Below are positions 18,954-28,586 of a stretch of 64,000 nt of DNA, in pieces. Numbering within the stretch: the stretch's first letter is position 1; each line of letters begins with the position of its first letter. The DNA comes from Chitinophaga sp. Cy-1792. GTDB lineage: Bacteria > Bacteroidota > Bacteroidia > Chitinophagales > Chitinophagaceae. The stretch spans positions 1,426,001 through 1,490,000 of the forward strand of contig NZ_VWWO01000002.1 of NCBI RefSeq assembly GCF_011752935.1. Reading direction: 5' to 3'. A program made the position numbers and the translations under genes. The notes under the pieces are model-generated. The model was not told the DNA's origin, searched no databases, and worked only from the letters and a program-made list of their open reading frames with translations.

Positions 18954-19922
18954 ATGATTTATGTGGAGAATGAGTATGCAACCCTGAAAAGGGTAGTGCT
19001 GGCAGCGTCAGAATTCGGTTATGCGAGAAAGGTACGGGAAGATGACCTTCGGTTTTTGCCGCCGGCATCTGTCAGCGATGTGGAAGCACATATTGGTATG
19101 GACTTCAGCGAAGCTCATCCGGAAAAGCAGCGGCGTTGGGAGCAGGAGCGCCTGGACCTCCGGCAGGTACTGGAAAAATATGGTGTGGAAGTACTGCATC
19201 CCAGGAAGCTGACAGCAGCAGAAAAGCAGGCTGCCGGCGATGATGGCTACGCTAATTTCTTTGTACGTGACCCCTTTTTTACGATAGGAAACTGTGTGAT
19301 AGAAGGCTCCATGCGTTTTCTGCACCGCCGCCATGAAGTGCTGCCGGTACGCAATATCATGAACACCGAAGTATTGCCGGCAGATTGTACCTATGTGGCT
19401 ACCCCGCAGCCGGCTATTGCCGCTCCTGACGATACCACGTTAGGCGAAGGCCCCTTCCTGGAAGGAGGGGATGTCATCGTACTGGGAGATACCATCCTGG
19501 TAGGCAACTCAGGCCTGGCGTCCAATGCTGCCGGCGCCGCCTGGCTGAAAAAGTTTATGGGAAAATATGGCTACAAAGTGGAAATGGTGCGGTTGTCGCC
19601 CAATATCCTTCACCTCGACTGCGCCCTGGGGCTCATCCGCAACGGCCTGATGGTAGTTTGTGAAGAAGCGTTTATTGATGGTTTACCGGCGTATTTTAAA
19701 GACTGGCAAAAGATCAGGGTGACCATGGAACATGCTACCATGCTGGCTACAAACGGATTGCCCGTATCCCCGGAAGTATATATCACCGATCCGGCATTTT
19801 CCTTTATCGGTGAACAGGTAGCCGCATTCGGTATAAAAGTGGAATACATCGAATTCAGTATCAGCAGAAGCTTCGGTGGTTCTTTCCGCTGTAGTACGCA
19901 ACCACTCCTGAGAAAGGGCTGA
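18954..19922 (+). CDS. Amidinotransferase/arginine deiminase-fold hydrolase (DDAH-like)
   Basis: A 322-residue protein of the guanidino-group-modifying superfamily. Visible signature sites are FVRDPF (Asp106), EGGD (Glu170, Asp173), HLDC (His220) and the C-terminal GGSFRCSTQPL with the nucleophile Cys313. The length and layout fit dimethylarginine dimethylaminohydrolase or a similar citrulline-forming enzyme better than ArcA-type deiminase (about 400 residues). It stands alone, with no arc operon partners, so the substrate (arginine, methylarginine or other) is open. Confidence 0.87.
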   Translation: MIYVENEYATLKRVVLAASEFGYARKVREDDLRFLPPASVSDVEAHIGMDFSEAHPEKQRRWEQERLDLRQVLEKYGVEVLHPRKLTAAEKQAAGDDGYANFFVRDPFFTIGNCVIEGSMRFLHRRHEVLPVRNIMNTEVLPADCTYVATPQPAIAAPDDTTLGEGPFLEGGDVIVLGDTILVGNSGLASNAAGAAWLKKFMGKYGYKVEMVRLSPNILHLDCALGLIRNGLMVVCEEAFIDGLPAYFKDWQKIRVTMEHATMLATNGLPVSPEVYITDPAFSFIGEQVAAFGIKVEYIEFSISRSFGGSFRCSTQPLLRKG

Positions 19923-20089
19923 TCCTTACACGCCCACCTATTTTTGCCTGCCGATGTTCGCTTTTGAACAGCGGGTGTCTTATATTTGAACAGCATCACC
20001 AAAATCCCTTTTCTCAAGATATTGATAATCAAACCAAAAAATCCTGGTATGCTATTGTAATGCCGATAGTAAATAAATACTTGTAGCAT

Positions 20090-22471
20090 ATGTTGCGTAA
20101 TTATTTTCGTATAGCCTGCCGAAATCTGCTCAGAAGCAAGGGATTTACTGTTATCAATATCCTTGGCCTTGCGCTCGGCATGGCAGTGGCTATCCTAATA
20201 GGGTTATGGATTACCGACGAAATATCATTCGACAGGCAGTTTCCCGCTGCTTCACGGAATGTACAGCTGATGCACCACTGGAACAACAATGCTTTTCATA
20301 AAATCTCTACTGAATCAGTAATGCCTGTTCCGGCAGCCAATGAACTACGTACAAAATACGGCAGCTACTTTAGCTATGTGGCGTTGTCAAGGCGTGCCTG
20401 GGGACGTATCTTCAGTGATGGCAGTAAGAAGATCACCCGCAATGGAATGTATGCTGAAAAAGACATTACAGGCATTCTATCGCTGCAACTATTAAGTGGT
20501 AGCACAAAAGAACAGGAGGAGCCTAATACCGTGCTTATCAGCCGAAGCAGTGCCCAGGCGGTTTTCGGCTCAGCCAGCCCTGTGGGCCAGCTCCTGAAAG
20601 TCGATAATAAGAACACCGTAAAAGTAACAGGTGTTTATGAAGATTTCCCCCGTAATACCAGCTTTTATGGGGTAGATTTTATCCTGCCATGGAGTTACCT
20701 GGTGGCAGACCAGTCATGGGTGAAGCGTGCTGCCGACTACTGGAACGACAACTCTTTCACCCTATATGCGAAACTGGCACCCAATGCCGATTTTGAAAAG
20801 GCCGCTACTGCCATTAAGTATATGCTACGCAACCGCCCCGACAGAAACGACAATGCCGTAGTGTTCATGCACCCTATGCTCAAATGGCACCTGTACGATG
20901 AATTCGACCATGGCGTAAACACGGGCGGCGCTATTAAATACCTGCTGATATTTGGCCTGGTAGGCTTTTTCGTACTGGTACTTGCTTGTATAAATTTCAT
21001 GAACCTGAATACGGCCAGATCGCAAAACAGATCGAAGGAAGTGGGCATAAGAAAGGCAATTGGCTCCGGCAGAAAACAGCTGATCCTGCAGTTCCTGGGA
21101 GAAGCCGTCATGATGGCCGCCATTTCCATGATCATTGCGCTGGTACTGGTGTATTGTACGTTGCCTTGGTTTAACCAGGTGGCGGAAAAAGAGATTCACT
21201 TTCCTTTTATCAGCCTGTACTTCTGGACTTCGGTGCTGCTCCTGGTAGGTTTAACCGGCATTCTCGCCGGTAGTTACCCAGCATTCTATCTTTCTTCCTT
21301 TAATACCATCAAGGTCCTTAAAGGTGCTTTTAAACCCGGGAAGCAGTCGGCATACCCGCGTAAGTTGCTGGTGATATTTCAATTCTCCATATCCGTTGCC
21401 CTGATGACAGGTACGGTACTGATTATTCAACAGGTTAACTATGCGCGGGAAAGGCCCTTGGGCTATGAGCAAAACGGGTTGATCAACATAGCCATGACCA
21501 CCCCGGATTTATACGGGAAATATGACCTCCTGCGCCGCGATTTAATCAGTTCCGGAGCTGCCGTTAATATGGCGGAAGCCTCCAATCCGGCAGGGACCAT
21601 CTTTTCGCACCTCTCTGGTTTTGACTGGCCGGGAAAAGAGGAAGGACTCAATCATAGTCTGGGTGTATCATGGGTGACACATGATTTTGGCAGCACAGTA
21701 GGCTGGAAGTTTGTTGCCGGGAGAGATTTTTCGCGCAGCTTCGCGACAGATTCCAGCGCTATTATCCTCAACGAGCGTGCTGTGGCTTTTATGGGCCTGA
21801 AAGACCCGGTAAATACGATGATCCGCTTCAATCAGAAACCTTATCTTGTGGTAGGAGTGATAAAAGATGTGATTATGGAATCGCCTTTTGCGCAGGCAGC
21901 GCCTATCGTATTTATGATGGATTATAATAATGCTTCTGATATCACCATAAAACTAAATCCAGCCTTAACACCACATCAGGCATTAACTAAAGTTGAAAAA
22001 ATATTTAAGCAATACAATCCGAATGCACCCTTCGATTATCGTTTCATCAACGATGAATTTAACAACAAATTCAAAGCAGAAGAGAAAGCAGGCCGGCTAA
22101 CGCTCTTCTTTGCCATACTGGCTATCTTTATCAGCTGCATGGGCATTTTCGGACTGGCTACCTTCATGGCCGATCAGCGGACGCGCGAAATTGGTATCCG
22201 GAAAGTATTGGGTGCTACTGTCCTGGAGCTCTGGGCTACTATCTCCGGGGAATTCCTCGTACTGACAGTTGTCTCCTTTGTTGTAGCCGCACCTTTGATA
22301 TGGGTATTTATCGAACAATGGTTAAATGGATATGAATATCGCATGAAAATATCCATCTGGACTTTCCTGGTTATTGCCATACTAACGTTGATGATTACAC
22401 TCTGTACGATTAGCTATCAGGCACTGAAAGCTGCCATGGCCAATCCTTCGCGGAGTTTAAAAACGCAGTAG
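20090..22471 (+). CDS. FtsX/MacB-type ABC transporter permease
   Basis: A 793-residue protein. The N-terminus (RIACRNLLRSKGFTVINILGLALGMAVAILIGLWI) is the usual start of this Bacteroidota family. A periplasmic MacB core domain is followed by an FtsX domain at about residues 285-400 (FVLVLACINFMNLNTARSQNRSKEVGIRKAIGSGRKQ), then a second periplasmic region and a second FtsX domain at about 665-785 (FFAILAIFISCMGIFGLATFMADQRTREIGIRKVLGAT). No ATPase gene is adjacent, which is common for this group. It probably acts in envelope export or signalling. Confidence 0.92.
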   Translation: MLRNYFRIACRNLLRSKGFTVINILGLALGMAVAILIGLWITDEISFDRQFPAASRNVQLMHHWNNNAFHKISTESVMPVPAANELRTKYGSYFSYVALSRRAWGRIFSDGSKKITRNGMYAEKDITGILSLQLLSGSTKEQEEPNTVLISRSSAQAVFGSASPVGQLLKVDNKNTVKVTGVYEDFPRNTSFYGVDFILPWSYLVADQSWVKRAADYWNDNSFTLYAKLAPNADFEKAATAIKYMLRNRPDRNDNAVVFMHPMLKWHLYDEFDHGVNTGGAIKYLLIFGLVGFFVLVLACINFMNLNTARSQNRSKEVGIRKAIGSGRKQLILQFLGEAVMMAAISMIIALVLVYCTLPWFNQVAEKEIHFPFISLYFWTSVLLLVGLTGILAGSYPAFYLSSFNTIKVLKGAFKPGKQSAYPRKLLVIFQFSISVALMTGTVLIIQQVNYARERPLGYEQNGLINIAMTTPDLYGKYDLLRRDLISSGAAVNMAEASNPAGTIFSHLSGFDWPGKEEGLNHSLGVSWVTHDFGSTVGWKFVAGRDFSRSFATDSSAIILNERAVAFMGLKDPVNTMIRFNQKPYLVVGVIKDVIMESPFAQAAPIVFMMDYNNASDITIKLNPALTPHQALTKVEKIFKQYNPNAPFDYRFINDEFNNKFKAEEKAGRLTLFFAILAIFISCMGIFGLATFMADQRTREIGIRKVLGATVLELWATISGEFLVLTVVSFVVAAPLIWVFIEQWLNGYEYRMKISIWTFLVIAILTLMITLCTISYQALKAAMANPSRSLKTQ

Positions 22472-22481
22472 CCCTGTTGGA

Positions 22482-22799
22482 TTATTGAAACAACGCAATA
22501 ATAAATGGCAATGAAATCAAACTGATCGCCAATATTAATCCCGTATACAGGTAAAGTGGTGTTCTTGTTGACTTTTCATATTGTTGTTGCAGATGTCCGA
22601 TGAATTTTTTCTCACCACAGGTATTGCACTGGATTTTTACATCCTTATAGCTGCTTGGAAATAGTGGGAGAAAGAACAGGTGTGTATATTCTCTGAATAC
22701 ATTAACATCCAGATCAGCATCCCCGCAGTTCTCGCACACATGATCGTGGTTAGTAGCATTGTGGATATGCGCCGTCAGTTTGCCACGTAGTAAAATCAT
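22482..22799 (-). CDS. Small zinc-ribbon membrane protein
   Basis: A 105-residue protein with a zinc-ribbon-like core (CENC and CNTCGEKKF), a conserved ATNHDH start to that core, and one C-terminal membrane helix (LYLYTGLILAISLISLPFIIALF). It is clearly a paralogue of the gene at 22838-23470: the order ATNHDHxCxNC, FLPxxP, KDxKxxCxTCGExK, LQQQYEK and RTPxYLY is shared. No function is known to me. Confidence 0.78.
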   Translation of the reverse strand: MILLRGKLTAHIHNATNHDHVCENCGDADLDVNVFREYTHLFFLPLFPSSYKDVKIQCNTCGEKKFIGHLQQQYEKSTRTPLYLYTGLILAISLISLPFIIALFQ

Positions 22800-22837
22800 A
22801 GAGATAAATTTTTATGTTCAGAAGATTATAGCAAAGG

Positions 22838-23470
22838 TTATTGTACCAGATTAAACCCTGTATAGGAGTCATAATCACGATCAATATCGTTGATTTCTCC
22901 TTTGTCCAGCATTTCTTTTAGGTCTTGTCTGGTAAAGGAAAGTTCTTCCTCCTTAGTGAAGTAATCTTCCGGATTTAACTTGCTGACCACGCCATTATAG
23001 GCGAGTTTGTTGTGGTATACATAAACGCTATCTCCCTTAATCTCGCATACACGAAGAAAGTAATAAGTGGTAGCTGTGCTTTCGTTCTGCCGGATGGTAT
23101 ATACGTCACCAACTGCCGGATTGGAAAGCAGCCGGGTGTTCTTATTATGCGTAATGTTTATTGTTATTGGAGCTGCGATACACATGGCCAGAAACAGCAA
23201 TGGACCTCCATACAGGTAAAAGGGTGTCCTGCTTTTCTTTTCATATTGCTGCTGCAATTCAGGGATATATTTCCGTTCGCCGCAGGTTTTGCAAAACATT
23301 TTGGTGTCTTTACAACCAAGTGGAATGATTGGTAAAAAGAGAAAATGGAAATACTGCCTGTAAATATTTATGCCGATGTTGAATTCGTTACAGTTGCTAC
23401 AAGCATGATCGTGATTGGTTGCTTTCTTGATACGGGCCCATCTCCGGCCATAGAGAAAAAATACGAACAT
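22838..23470 (-). CDS. Zinc-ribbon membrane protein with an extra C-terminal domain
   Basis: A 210-residue protein. Residues 1-110 match the downstream 105-residue paralogue (CSNC and CKTCGERKY cysteine pairs, QQQYEKKSRTPFYLY, then a helix with LLFLAMCIAAPITINI). After the helix it carries about 90 residues (VGDVYTIRQNESTATTYYFLRVCEIKGDSVYVYHNKLAYNG) that form a probable extracytoplasmic beta-rich domain absent from the paralogue. The two genes are 38 bases apart, in the same direction. Function unknown. Confidence 0.8.
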   Translation of the reverse strand: MFVFFLYGRRWARIKKATNHDHACSNCNEFNIGINIYRQYFHFLFLPIIPLGCKDTKMFCKTCGERKYIPELQQQYEKKSRTPFYLYGGPLLFLAMCIAAPITINITHNKNTRLLSNPAVGDVYTIRQNESTATTYYFLRVCEIKGDSVYVYHNKLAYNGVVSKLNPEDYFTKEEELSFTRQDLKEMLDKGEINDIDRDYDSYTGFNLVQ

Positions 23471-23574
23471 AGGATTCTCGCTTAATGCGTAGGTAATAGA
23501 GATAATAAATAATAGCTAAAGCTAGATAAAATAACAGAAATTTTAGCAGGTGATTTTTGGCGAATACCTTTTAT

Positions 23575-23611
23575 AAGCAGAAAGAGGCGCTATCAGCGCC
23601 TCTTTCTGCTT
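23575..23611 (-). terminator. Terminator downstream of the second sulfatase
   Basis: A perfect 16-bp stem (AAGCAGAAAGAGGCGC and its complement at 23596-23611) with a 5-base loop TATCA. Confidence 0.7.
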
Positions 23612-23653
23612 ATATTTTTTAGTAATCGGGAGATTGTTTTTTTATCCAGATGA

Positions 23654-25099
23654 TCACGGATTGATCTTCAAAGCATCTGCCCATTTCAGTTTTTCCGGAT
23701 ATCCCCATCCTGGTTTCGTAGGGTCACAGAAGTCGTTGTAAAACTTCATCGTTTCAAATAGCTTGCTGCGCATAGCCGCTACCTGTTGCTGGTAGCGTGG
23801 TGCTGCTGCGAGGTTGTGCTGTTCCAGCGGATCATTATGCAGGTCGAACAGTTGCTCCGGATGCGCGCCGTTAACATTATAGAGAATATATTTCATACTG
23901 TCTATCGTGATGGCACGTTGCAGGTTGGAGTAGGTGGTGAATATTTCCTTTCTCCCTTTGAAATTATTACTGCTAAAGGCTTTGGCGAGCGATTGTCCTT
24001 CTACGCTGGCAGGCGTGGAGAGATGATTTAAATCACATAGGGTAGGGAACACGTCGTTCAGGTAGCAATAGGCATTTATGCGTTTATTGGCTGGAATGCC
24101 TGGCCCTGCAATGATTAACGGTACCCGCATGGAATGATCATAGAGGTTCTGTTTGCCGAGTAAGCCATGTTGCCCGACGGCGAGGCCGTTGTCACCAGCA
24201 AAGACAATGATGGTGTTTTCGAGCTGACCACTTTTGCGCAAGGCATCCATTACGCGTCCTATTTCGTGATCTACTTCTGTGATCATGGCGTAGTATTTCG
24301 CAATTTCCATCTTAACGCTGTCGCGGTTACGGGGGAATCCCAGCAGCACTTCATCCCTGACATCCATTTCACCGTTGTTGAAAGGGTGCCTGGTCATGAA
24401 ATTTGCCGGCAGCGGAATTTTAGATGTATCGTATTTACTGAGGTATTCTGCCGGCGGTGTACGTGGGTCGTGTGGCGCGGTAAAGGCTACGTACATCAGG
24501 AAAGGCGCTGTATGCTGCTGTTGCAGGAATTGTACGGCTGCATCGGCATACATGACCGAAGAAAATTTTTCGCCTTGAAACCGCTGTTTATAAGCGCCGG
24601 TAGTATCATAGTGTGTTAGCTTCGGGGAGATATGGCCGCCTTCTTTTTCTGTATGCATACCGCCGAAGAAAATATTTTCGCCGGTTCCGAAAGACCTGTT
24701 GAAGGAGGCATAATCGCTGTGCCATTTTCCAGTCTCGAAGGTCTGGTAGCCATTGGCACGGAAGTATTCAGGGAAGGTGATGTCTGCCGGTGGTATTACG
24801 CCACCATCCTGATGTACATGGAAAACGCTTCTGCTGCTGAGGAGCATGGCTCTGCTGGGAGCACATACCGCACCACCGAGGGAACCCATAATATGTGCCT
24901 GTGTGAAACAGGTGCCGGATTTCAGCAGCTGGTCCATATTGGGCGTAATGATATCAGGATTATTTAGTGCGTGAATAGTGCTGAACCGCTGGTCGTCCGT
25001 AAAAAGTACCAGCACGTTATAGCGTTTGGATTGGGCTTGCAGGCCGGTGGCAAGACACAGGAATGCCAGTGCAGTAAGCCATGATTTTCGTATATGCAT
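23654..25099 (-). CDS. Secreted sulfatase (S1 family, Cys-type)
   Basis: A 481-residue protein with a signal peptide (to about residue 22, GLQAQ). The metal-binding Asp pair is at 35-36 (FTDDQRF), and the active-site motif is CAPSR with Cys79 as the formylglycine precursor. Further blocks are FETGKWH, YVAFTAPHDPRTPP, and FAGDNGLAVGQHGLLGKQNLYDHSMRVP. It differs clearly from the sulfatase at 16117. It lies next to the GH35 beta-galactosidase on the same strand (about 170 bases between), so the pair may act on sulfated galactose-containing glycans. Confidence 0.92.
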   Translation of the reverse strand: MHIRKSWLTALAFLCLATGLQAQSKRYNVLVLFTDDQRFSTIHALNNPDIITPNMDQLLKSGTCFTQAHIMGSLGGAVCAPSRAMLLSSRSVFHVHQDGGVIPPADITFPEYFRANGYQTFETGKWHSDYASFNRSFGTGENIFFGGMHTEKEGGHISPKLTHYDTTGAYKQRFQGEKFSSVMYADAAVQFLQQQHTAPFLMYVAFTAPHDPRTPPAEYLSKYDTSKIPLPANFMTRHPFNNGEMDVRDEVLLGFPRNRDSVKMEIAKYYAMITEVDHEIGRVMDALRKSGQLENTIIVFAGDNGLAVGQHGLLGKQNLYDHSMRVPLIIAGPGIPANKRINAYCYLNDVFPTLCDLNHLSTPASVEGQSLAKAFSSNNFKGRKEIFTTYSNLQRAITIDSMKYILYNVNGAHPEQLFDLHNDPLEQHNLAAAPRYQQQVAAMRSKLFETMKFYNDFCDPTKPGWGYPEKLKWADALKINP

Positions 25100-25210
25100 A
25101 AGCGACAGTTGATCTGGCTAACTTAATGCATACTATGTAAAGAATTTGGTATTATATTATCCGAATATGATAGGATCAGGCAGACAAAATGTTAATTATA
25201 ATTTTGGTCA

Positions 25211-25248
25211 ATGTAATATGGCAGCCCGGACAGGCTGCCATATTACAT
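25211..25248. terminator. 16-bp perfect hairpin between the GH35 and sulfatase genes
   Basis: ATGTAATATGGCAGCC (25211-25226) pairs with its exact complement at 25233-25248 around a 6-base loop. It lies after the GH35 stop. A T-run is lacking, so it may be a terminator or a 3'-end stabiliser. Confidence 0.55.
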
Positions 25249-25269
25249 GTATATACGAAAGAAACAGGA

Positions 25270-27108
25270 CTATTGCAGTTTATCCAAAACAGGATGGTCA
25301 AGGGAAGTCAGTGTGTTTTTTCCAGGGGTCAGCAGCTCCAGTACAGCGATTGTATTTTTCCCGGGCTTCAGCCAGGCTGCCGGTACATAAAGTGTTTGCT
25401 GAGGTCCTATCTTCCAGTACCTGCCGAGGTGGTGGCCGTTGACCCAAACCACGCCTTTGCCCCAGCCACTCATATCCAGGTAGGTATCTGCTGTTTTTTC
25501 AAGCGTGAAAACGGCGGTTTTAACAGCCGGTGATTCCGAAGCAGCCGAGTTGTTTTTTGCGACAGGCATATCAGCGAAAGGCAGTTTATACTGGAGCCAG
25601 TTATGAACAGGCTTGCCATCCAGTAGTACGGCATGGGTAATACCTTTATTATTTTCAAGGAGATAATTACCGAAGTTTATTCTGCCGAGATTTTCCACCA
25701 GTATATCCAGTGTTACTTTTCCATTGGGAAGATCGATGCCGGTGCTGTCCTGGCTGAGTCGGCGGTCCAGTACGGCGCTGCGTTTGCCGTTGATGAATAT
25801 GATGGCATAGTCGCGCAGCTCTTTCAGTTGCAGCGAGGCTTTACGGCCTCCGTCTATGGTTGTTCTGTATAAAACAAATCCATATGCCTGGTCCAGTTTT
25901 TCAAACGTTAACGGATCTACGCTTTTTACTGGCGCCGGCAGCTGACTGAACAGATCACTGCTACGTGTAAACGTCACCGTTGGGAGGGCAGCGGCAGGTT
26001 TTGCGGCAGGTACCGGTGGTAGCGTAGTACCAGCAGGCAGGTGTCTGCTGATGATTTCCCGGAATTTCATAAACTTAGGTGTAGCATTGCCGGCTTCATC
26101 CAATGGAGCGTCGTAATCGTAGCTGCTGACTTCCGGAGCGTAGTCATGATTGCCGCTGTAGTTGGCGCCATTCATATAACCGCGGGTGGTGCCACCGTGG
26201 AACATATACATATTGATCGAGATACCGGCTGTCAGCACACGTTCCAGGCGCTGCTCAAATTTTTCACTTGGAACGGTATGGTGCGGCTGTCCCCAGGAGT
26301 CGAACCAGGCAGGATACCATTCAGCAATATAATAAGGCCCTTTGTCATTGTGGCTGGCACGTACAATGGCTTTTACCTTCGCCGGGTCATCGATACCATT
26401 TACCGCCGGCAATAAACCGGGCAGATGTCCTTTTTCTACATCAGATCCGGGATCACAGGTATACAGTAAGCCATCAAAACCCGCGGAGATAAAGAGTTTG
26501 CGGTTCTCATCAAGGTAGGTAGTATTGGCGGCGTAGGCACTTTTTTCATTGGCCATCTGTATTACATAGGAACCGTATTCATTTTCGATCTGGGTCATGA
26601 TGATATTACCACCATGATTGATTTGCATGGCGGCTACCTGTTTACCTATGGCATGAATGTACTTGTTGTAGGCAGCAATATATTGTGGTTCCATGCTGCG
26701 TACCTGGAGTCCGGGAAGGTTTTGCAGCCAGTAGGGATAGCCGCCAAACTCCCACTCTGCGCAGCCGTATGGACTAGGACGCAATATTACCCAAAGGCCT
26801 TCTTCTTTGGCCATTTTAATAAAGGTAGCTACGTCGTTGTTGCCGGAGAAATCGTAATGCCCCTGCGTTGGCTCATGGAGGTTCCAGAACACGTAAGTGG
26901 CAACGGTGTTAAGCCCCATCGCCTTCGCCATCTTCAGCCTGTCGCGCCAGCATTCCCGTGGAATACGCTGGTAGTGCATCTCTCCGGAAATCATCTGGAA
27001 CGGCTTGCCATCCAGCAGAAAAGTAGAATCGCCTAATGCAAAGGTATGCTGGGCTTTGGCAAGGTATCCCATTAACAATATGCTGCCTAGCAGCAGGAAT
27101 TTCTTCAT
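25270..27108 (-). CDS. Secreted GH35 beta-galactosidase
   Basis: From the ATG at 27108 the product has 612 residues with a signal peptide (ending AKAQ, about residue 20). GH35 landmarks: GEMHYQRIP, WNLHEP, RPSPYGCAEWEFGG, IENEYGSY with the acid/base Glu177, and YIAEWYPAWFDSWG with the nucleophile Glu263. A jelly-roll region with VNGHHLGRYW ends the protein. It releases terminal beta-linked galactose. The 21 residues before 27108 in the open frame are probably not translated. Confidence 0.93.
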   Translation of the reverse strand: MKKFLLLGSILLMGYLAKAQHTFALGDSTFLLDGKPFQMISGEMHYQRIPRECWRDRLKMAKAMGLNTVATYVFWNLHEPTQGHYDFSGNNDVATFIKMAKEEGLWVILRPSPYGCAEWEFGGYPYWLQNLPGLQVRSMEPQYIAAYNKYIHAIGKQVAAMQINHGGNIIMTQIENEYGSYVIQMANEKSAYAANTTYLDENRKLFISAGFDGLLYTCDPGSDVEKGHLPGLLPAVNGIDDPAKVKAIVRASHNDKGPYYIAEWYPAWFDSWGQPHHTVPSEKFEQRLERVLTAGISINMYMFHGGTTRGYMNGANYSGNHDYAPEVSSYDYDAPLDEAGNATPKFMKFREIISRHLPAGTTLPPVPAAKPAAALPTVTFTRSSDLFSQLPAPVKSVDPLTFEKLDQAYGFVLYRTTIDGGRKASLQLKELRDYAIIFINGKRSAVLDRRLSQDSTGIDLPNGKVTLDILVENLGRINFGNYLLENNKGITHAVLLDGKPVHNWLQYKLPFADMPVAKNNSAASESPAVKTAVFTLEKTADTYLDMSGWGKGVVWVNGHHLGRYWKIGPQQTLYVPAAWLKPGKNTIAVLELLTPGKNTLTSLDHPVLDKLQ

Positions 27109-27311
27109 TGTTCTGATAATTATAACAATAAGATAGGGCGATAAATGTATTTTATACATTTTTTTTGACAACTGGTAATTTCAATCGTTTGCTATTGGTA
27201 GGATGATTACAGTTTTATCTATATGAAATAAAAATAATACTTTAGTAAGTCAGGTCAGATGCAACTATTTGAAGTCTGTGGCAGGCACCTAAAATTTAAA
27301 GCAGGAATATA

Positions 27312-28328
27312 ATGATAATACCAACAGTAAATATTTTCAGAGAAGTAGTAGTAGAAGGCTTTTCTATCCCCGGTTTCGTTCATAACGGCAGCTATTATTT
27401 TGTAGATATTGATGTTTATGCAGATGGGAGAGTAGAATGCTGGCAATTTGAGGATTTTGAACATTTTAAAAATCATGTAAAAAATGACTGGGTAGCCGTA
27501 GGCATTCCTGAAAATAAAGCGATAGACATTCATGGCCTGGGTGTCTGGGATATCAGTAATGGTACCTGGTTGTATAATGAGGATAGCTATATTGAATATG
27601 TATGGTCGCTGATAGAATTATTAAACCCTAAGCTGGAGAATATTTTTAAATATAGTGAAAAGATCGTGAAGGGTATTAGTGTAGGAGAAACCGGAAAGGG
27701 TACTAATTACAAGGAAGTACCCAGGACTCCACATGATTTTTTCCCGCCAAGACTTACCGGTGAAAGTCTGAACATGTTTTATTGTAAAGAGCATGTATAC
27801 CATCTCATCAAAGTGATCGTATTTCCTGATCTTACTATTAAACTGGATCGTATGGAAGTGCCTGTAAATATGAGTTTGGAAGACTTTGAGGCACTGGTTG
27901 CCCAAGGTGTAATTGTTACAGCACTCCCGCAAAATGCAAAAGTACATATATATGGCCTGGGTGAATTTACGGCCACAAGGTGTCAGTACCACATAGATGC
28001 ACACGATAAAATATTGGAGATTAAAGATATTATCAGGGAATTAAAAAAAGAACCATCTACGGTTAAAATATGTATTGCTGCATATGATGCTTATTTGAAC
28101 CATCCAACCGCTGAAAATAAAGAACAGCTCCGCATTGCTTATGAAAATGTTCCTGAGCACCACCGTATGTATGTCGGAGATATGGATACCAAAGACATCG
28201 AAGTAAGAATGATTATTTATGGTGAGCAGGAAATTGAAAACTGGTCGCATTACCAGGTTTCAAAAGCAATAGGAGCAGCGCTGCCCACTATAACTTTACC
28301 TTCCCCGCAAGACGATCAAAATAAATAG
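27312..28328 (+). CDS. Unknown protein with an internal domain duplication
   Basis: A 338-residue cytosolic protein with no signal peptide. Residues about 24-85 (YFVDIDVYADGRVECWQFED and DIHGLGVWD) and about 155-222 (YHLIKVIVFPDLTIKLDRME and HIYGLGEFT) align with each other, including a shared central stretch and a shared I-x-GLG strand, and both are followed by an acidic helix. A third segment at about 250-315 has a distinctive AYENVPEHHRMYVGDMD block. I do not recognise a named function; it may be related to immunity-type or regulator proteins. Its DNA is more AT-rich than its neighbours. Confidence 0.7.
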   Translation: MIIPTVNIFREVVVEGFSIPGFVHNGSYYFVDIDVYADGRVECWQFEDFEHFKNHVKNDWVAVGIPENKAIDIHGLGVWDISNGTWLYNEDSYIEYVWSLIELLNPKLENIFKYSEKIVKGISVGETGKGTNYKEVPRTPHDFFPPRLTGESLNMFYCKEHVYHLIKVIVFPDLTIKLDRMEVPVNMSLEDFEALVAQGVIVTALPQNAKVHIYGLGEFTATRCQYHIDAHDKILEIKDIIRELKKEPSTVKICIAAYDAYLNHPTAENKEQLRIAYENVPEHHRMYVGDMDTKDIEVRMIIYGEQEIENWSHYQVSKAIGAALPTITLPSPQDDQNK

Positions 28329-28373
28329 ACCTGTTCTGATTTTCTACGCTACATGCTTTGTATAATTTATAAA

Positions 28374-28408
28374 AAAAGCTCTCCGCCAATAAGTGGCAGA
28401 GAGCTTTT
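28374..28408 (+). terminator. Rho-independent terminator
   Basis: The stem around AGCTCTC / GAGAGCT (with CGCCA / TGGC extensions) is flanked by A- and T-runs, downstream of the gene at 27312-28328. Confidence 0.65.
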
Positions 28409-28551
28409 CTCATTCTGATGGTAGCCGTTGTAGGTTTGTTTGGTGTAATCGATGCGCGAATGTAGTTTTTACTTAAATCATGGAACCCGAATCATACACC
28501 TATCTATTCTGATAGTTATTGATTTTGAATTTTACTATAAATAGTTTTGTA

Positions 28552-28568
28552 ACTATAAAAATTATAGT
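28552..28568. promoter_or_regulatory. Palindromic operator candidate before the NmrA-like gene
   Basis: ACTATAA-AAA-TTATAGT is a perfect palindrome with a 3-base spacer, 18 bases before the start of the NmrA-like gene. A similar half-site (ACTATAA) lies about 20 bases upstream. Such sites suit HxlR- or MarR-type repressors; the regulator is not identified. Confidence 0.35.
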
Positions 28569-28586
28569 ACATAAAATTCAACTCAT

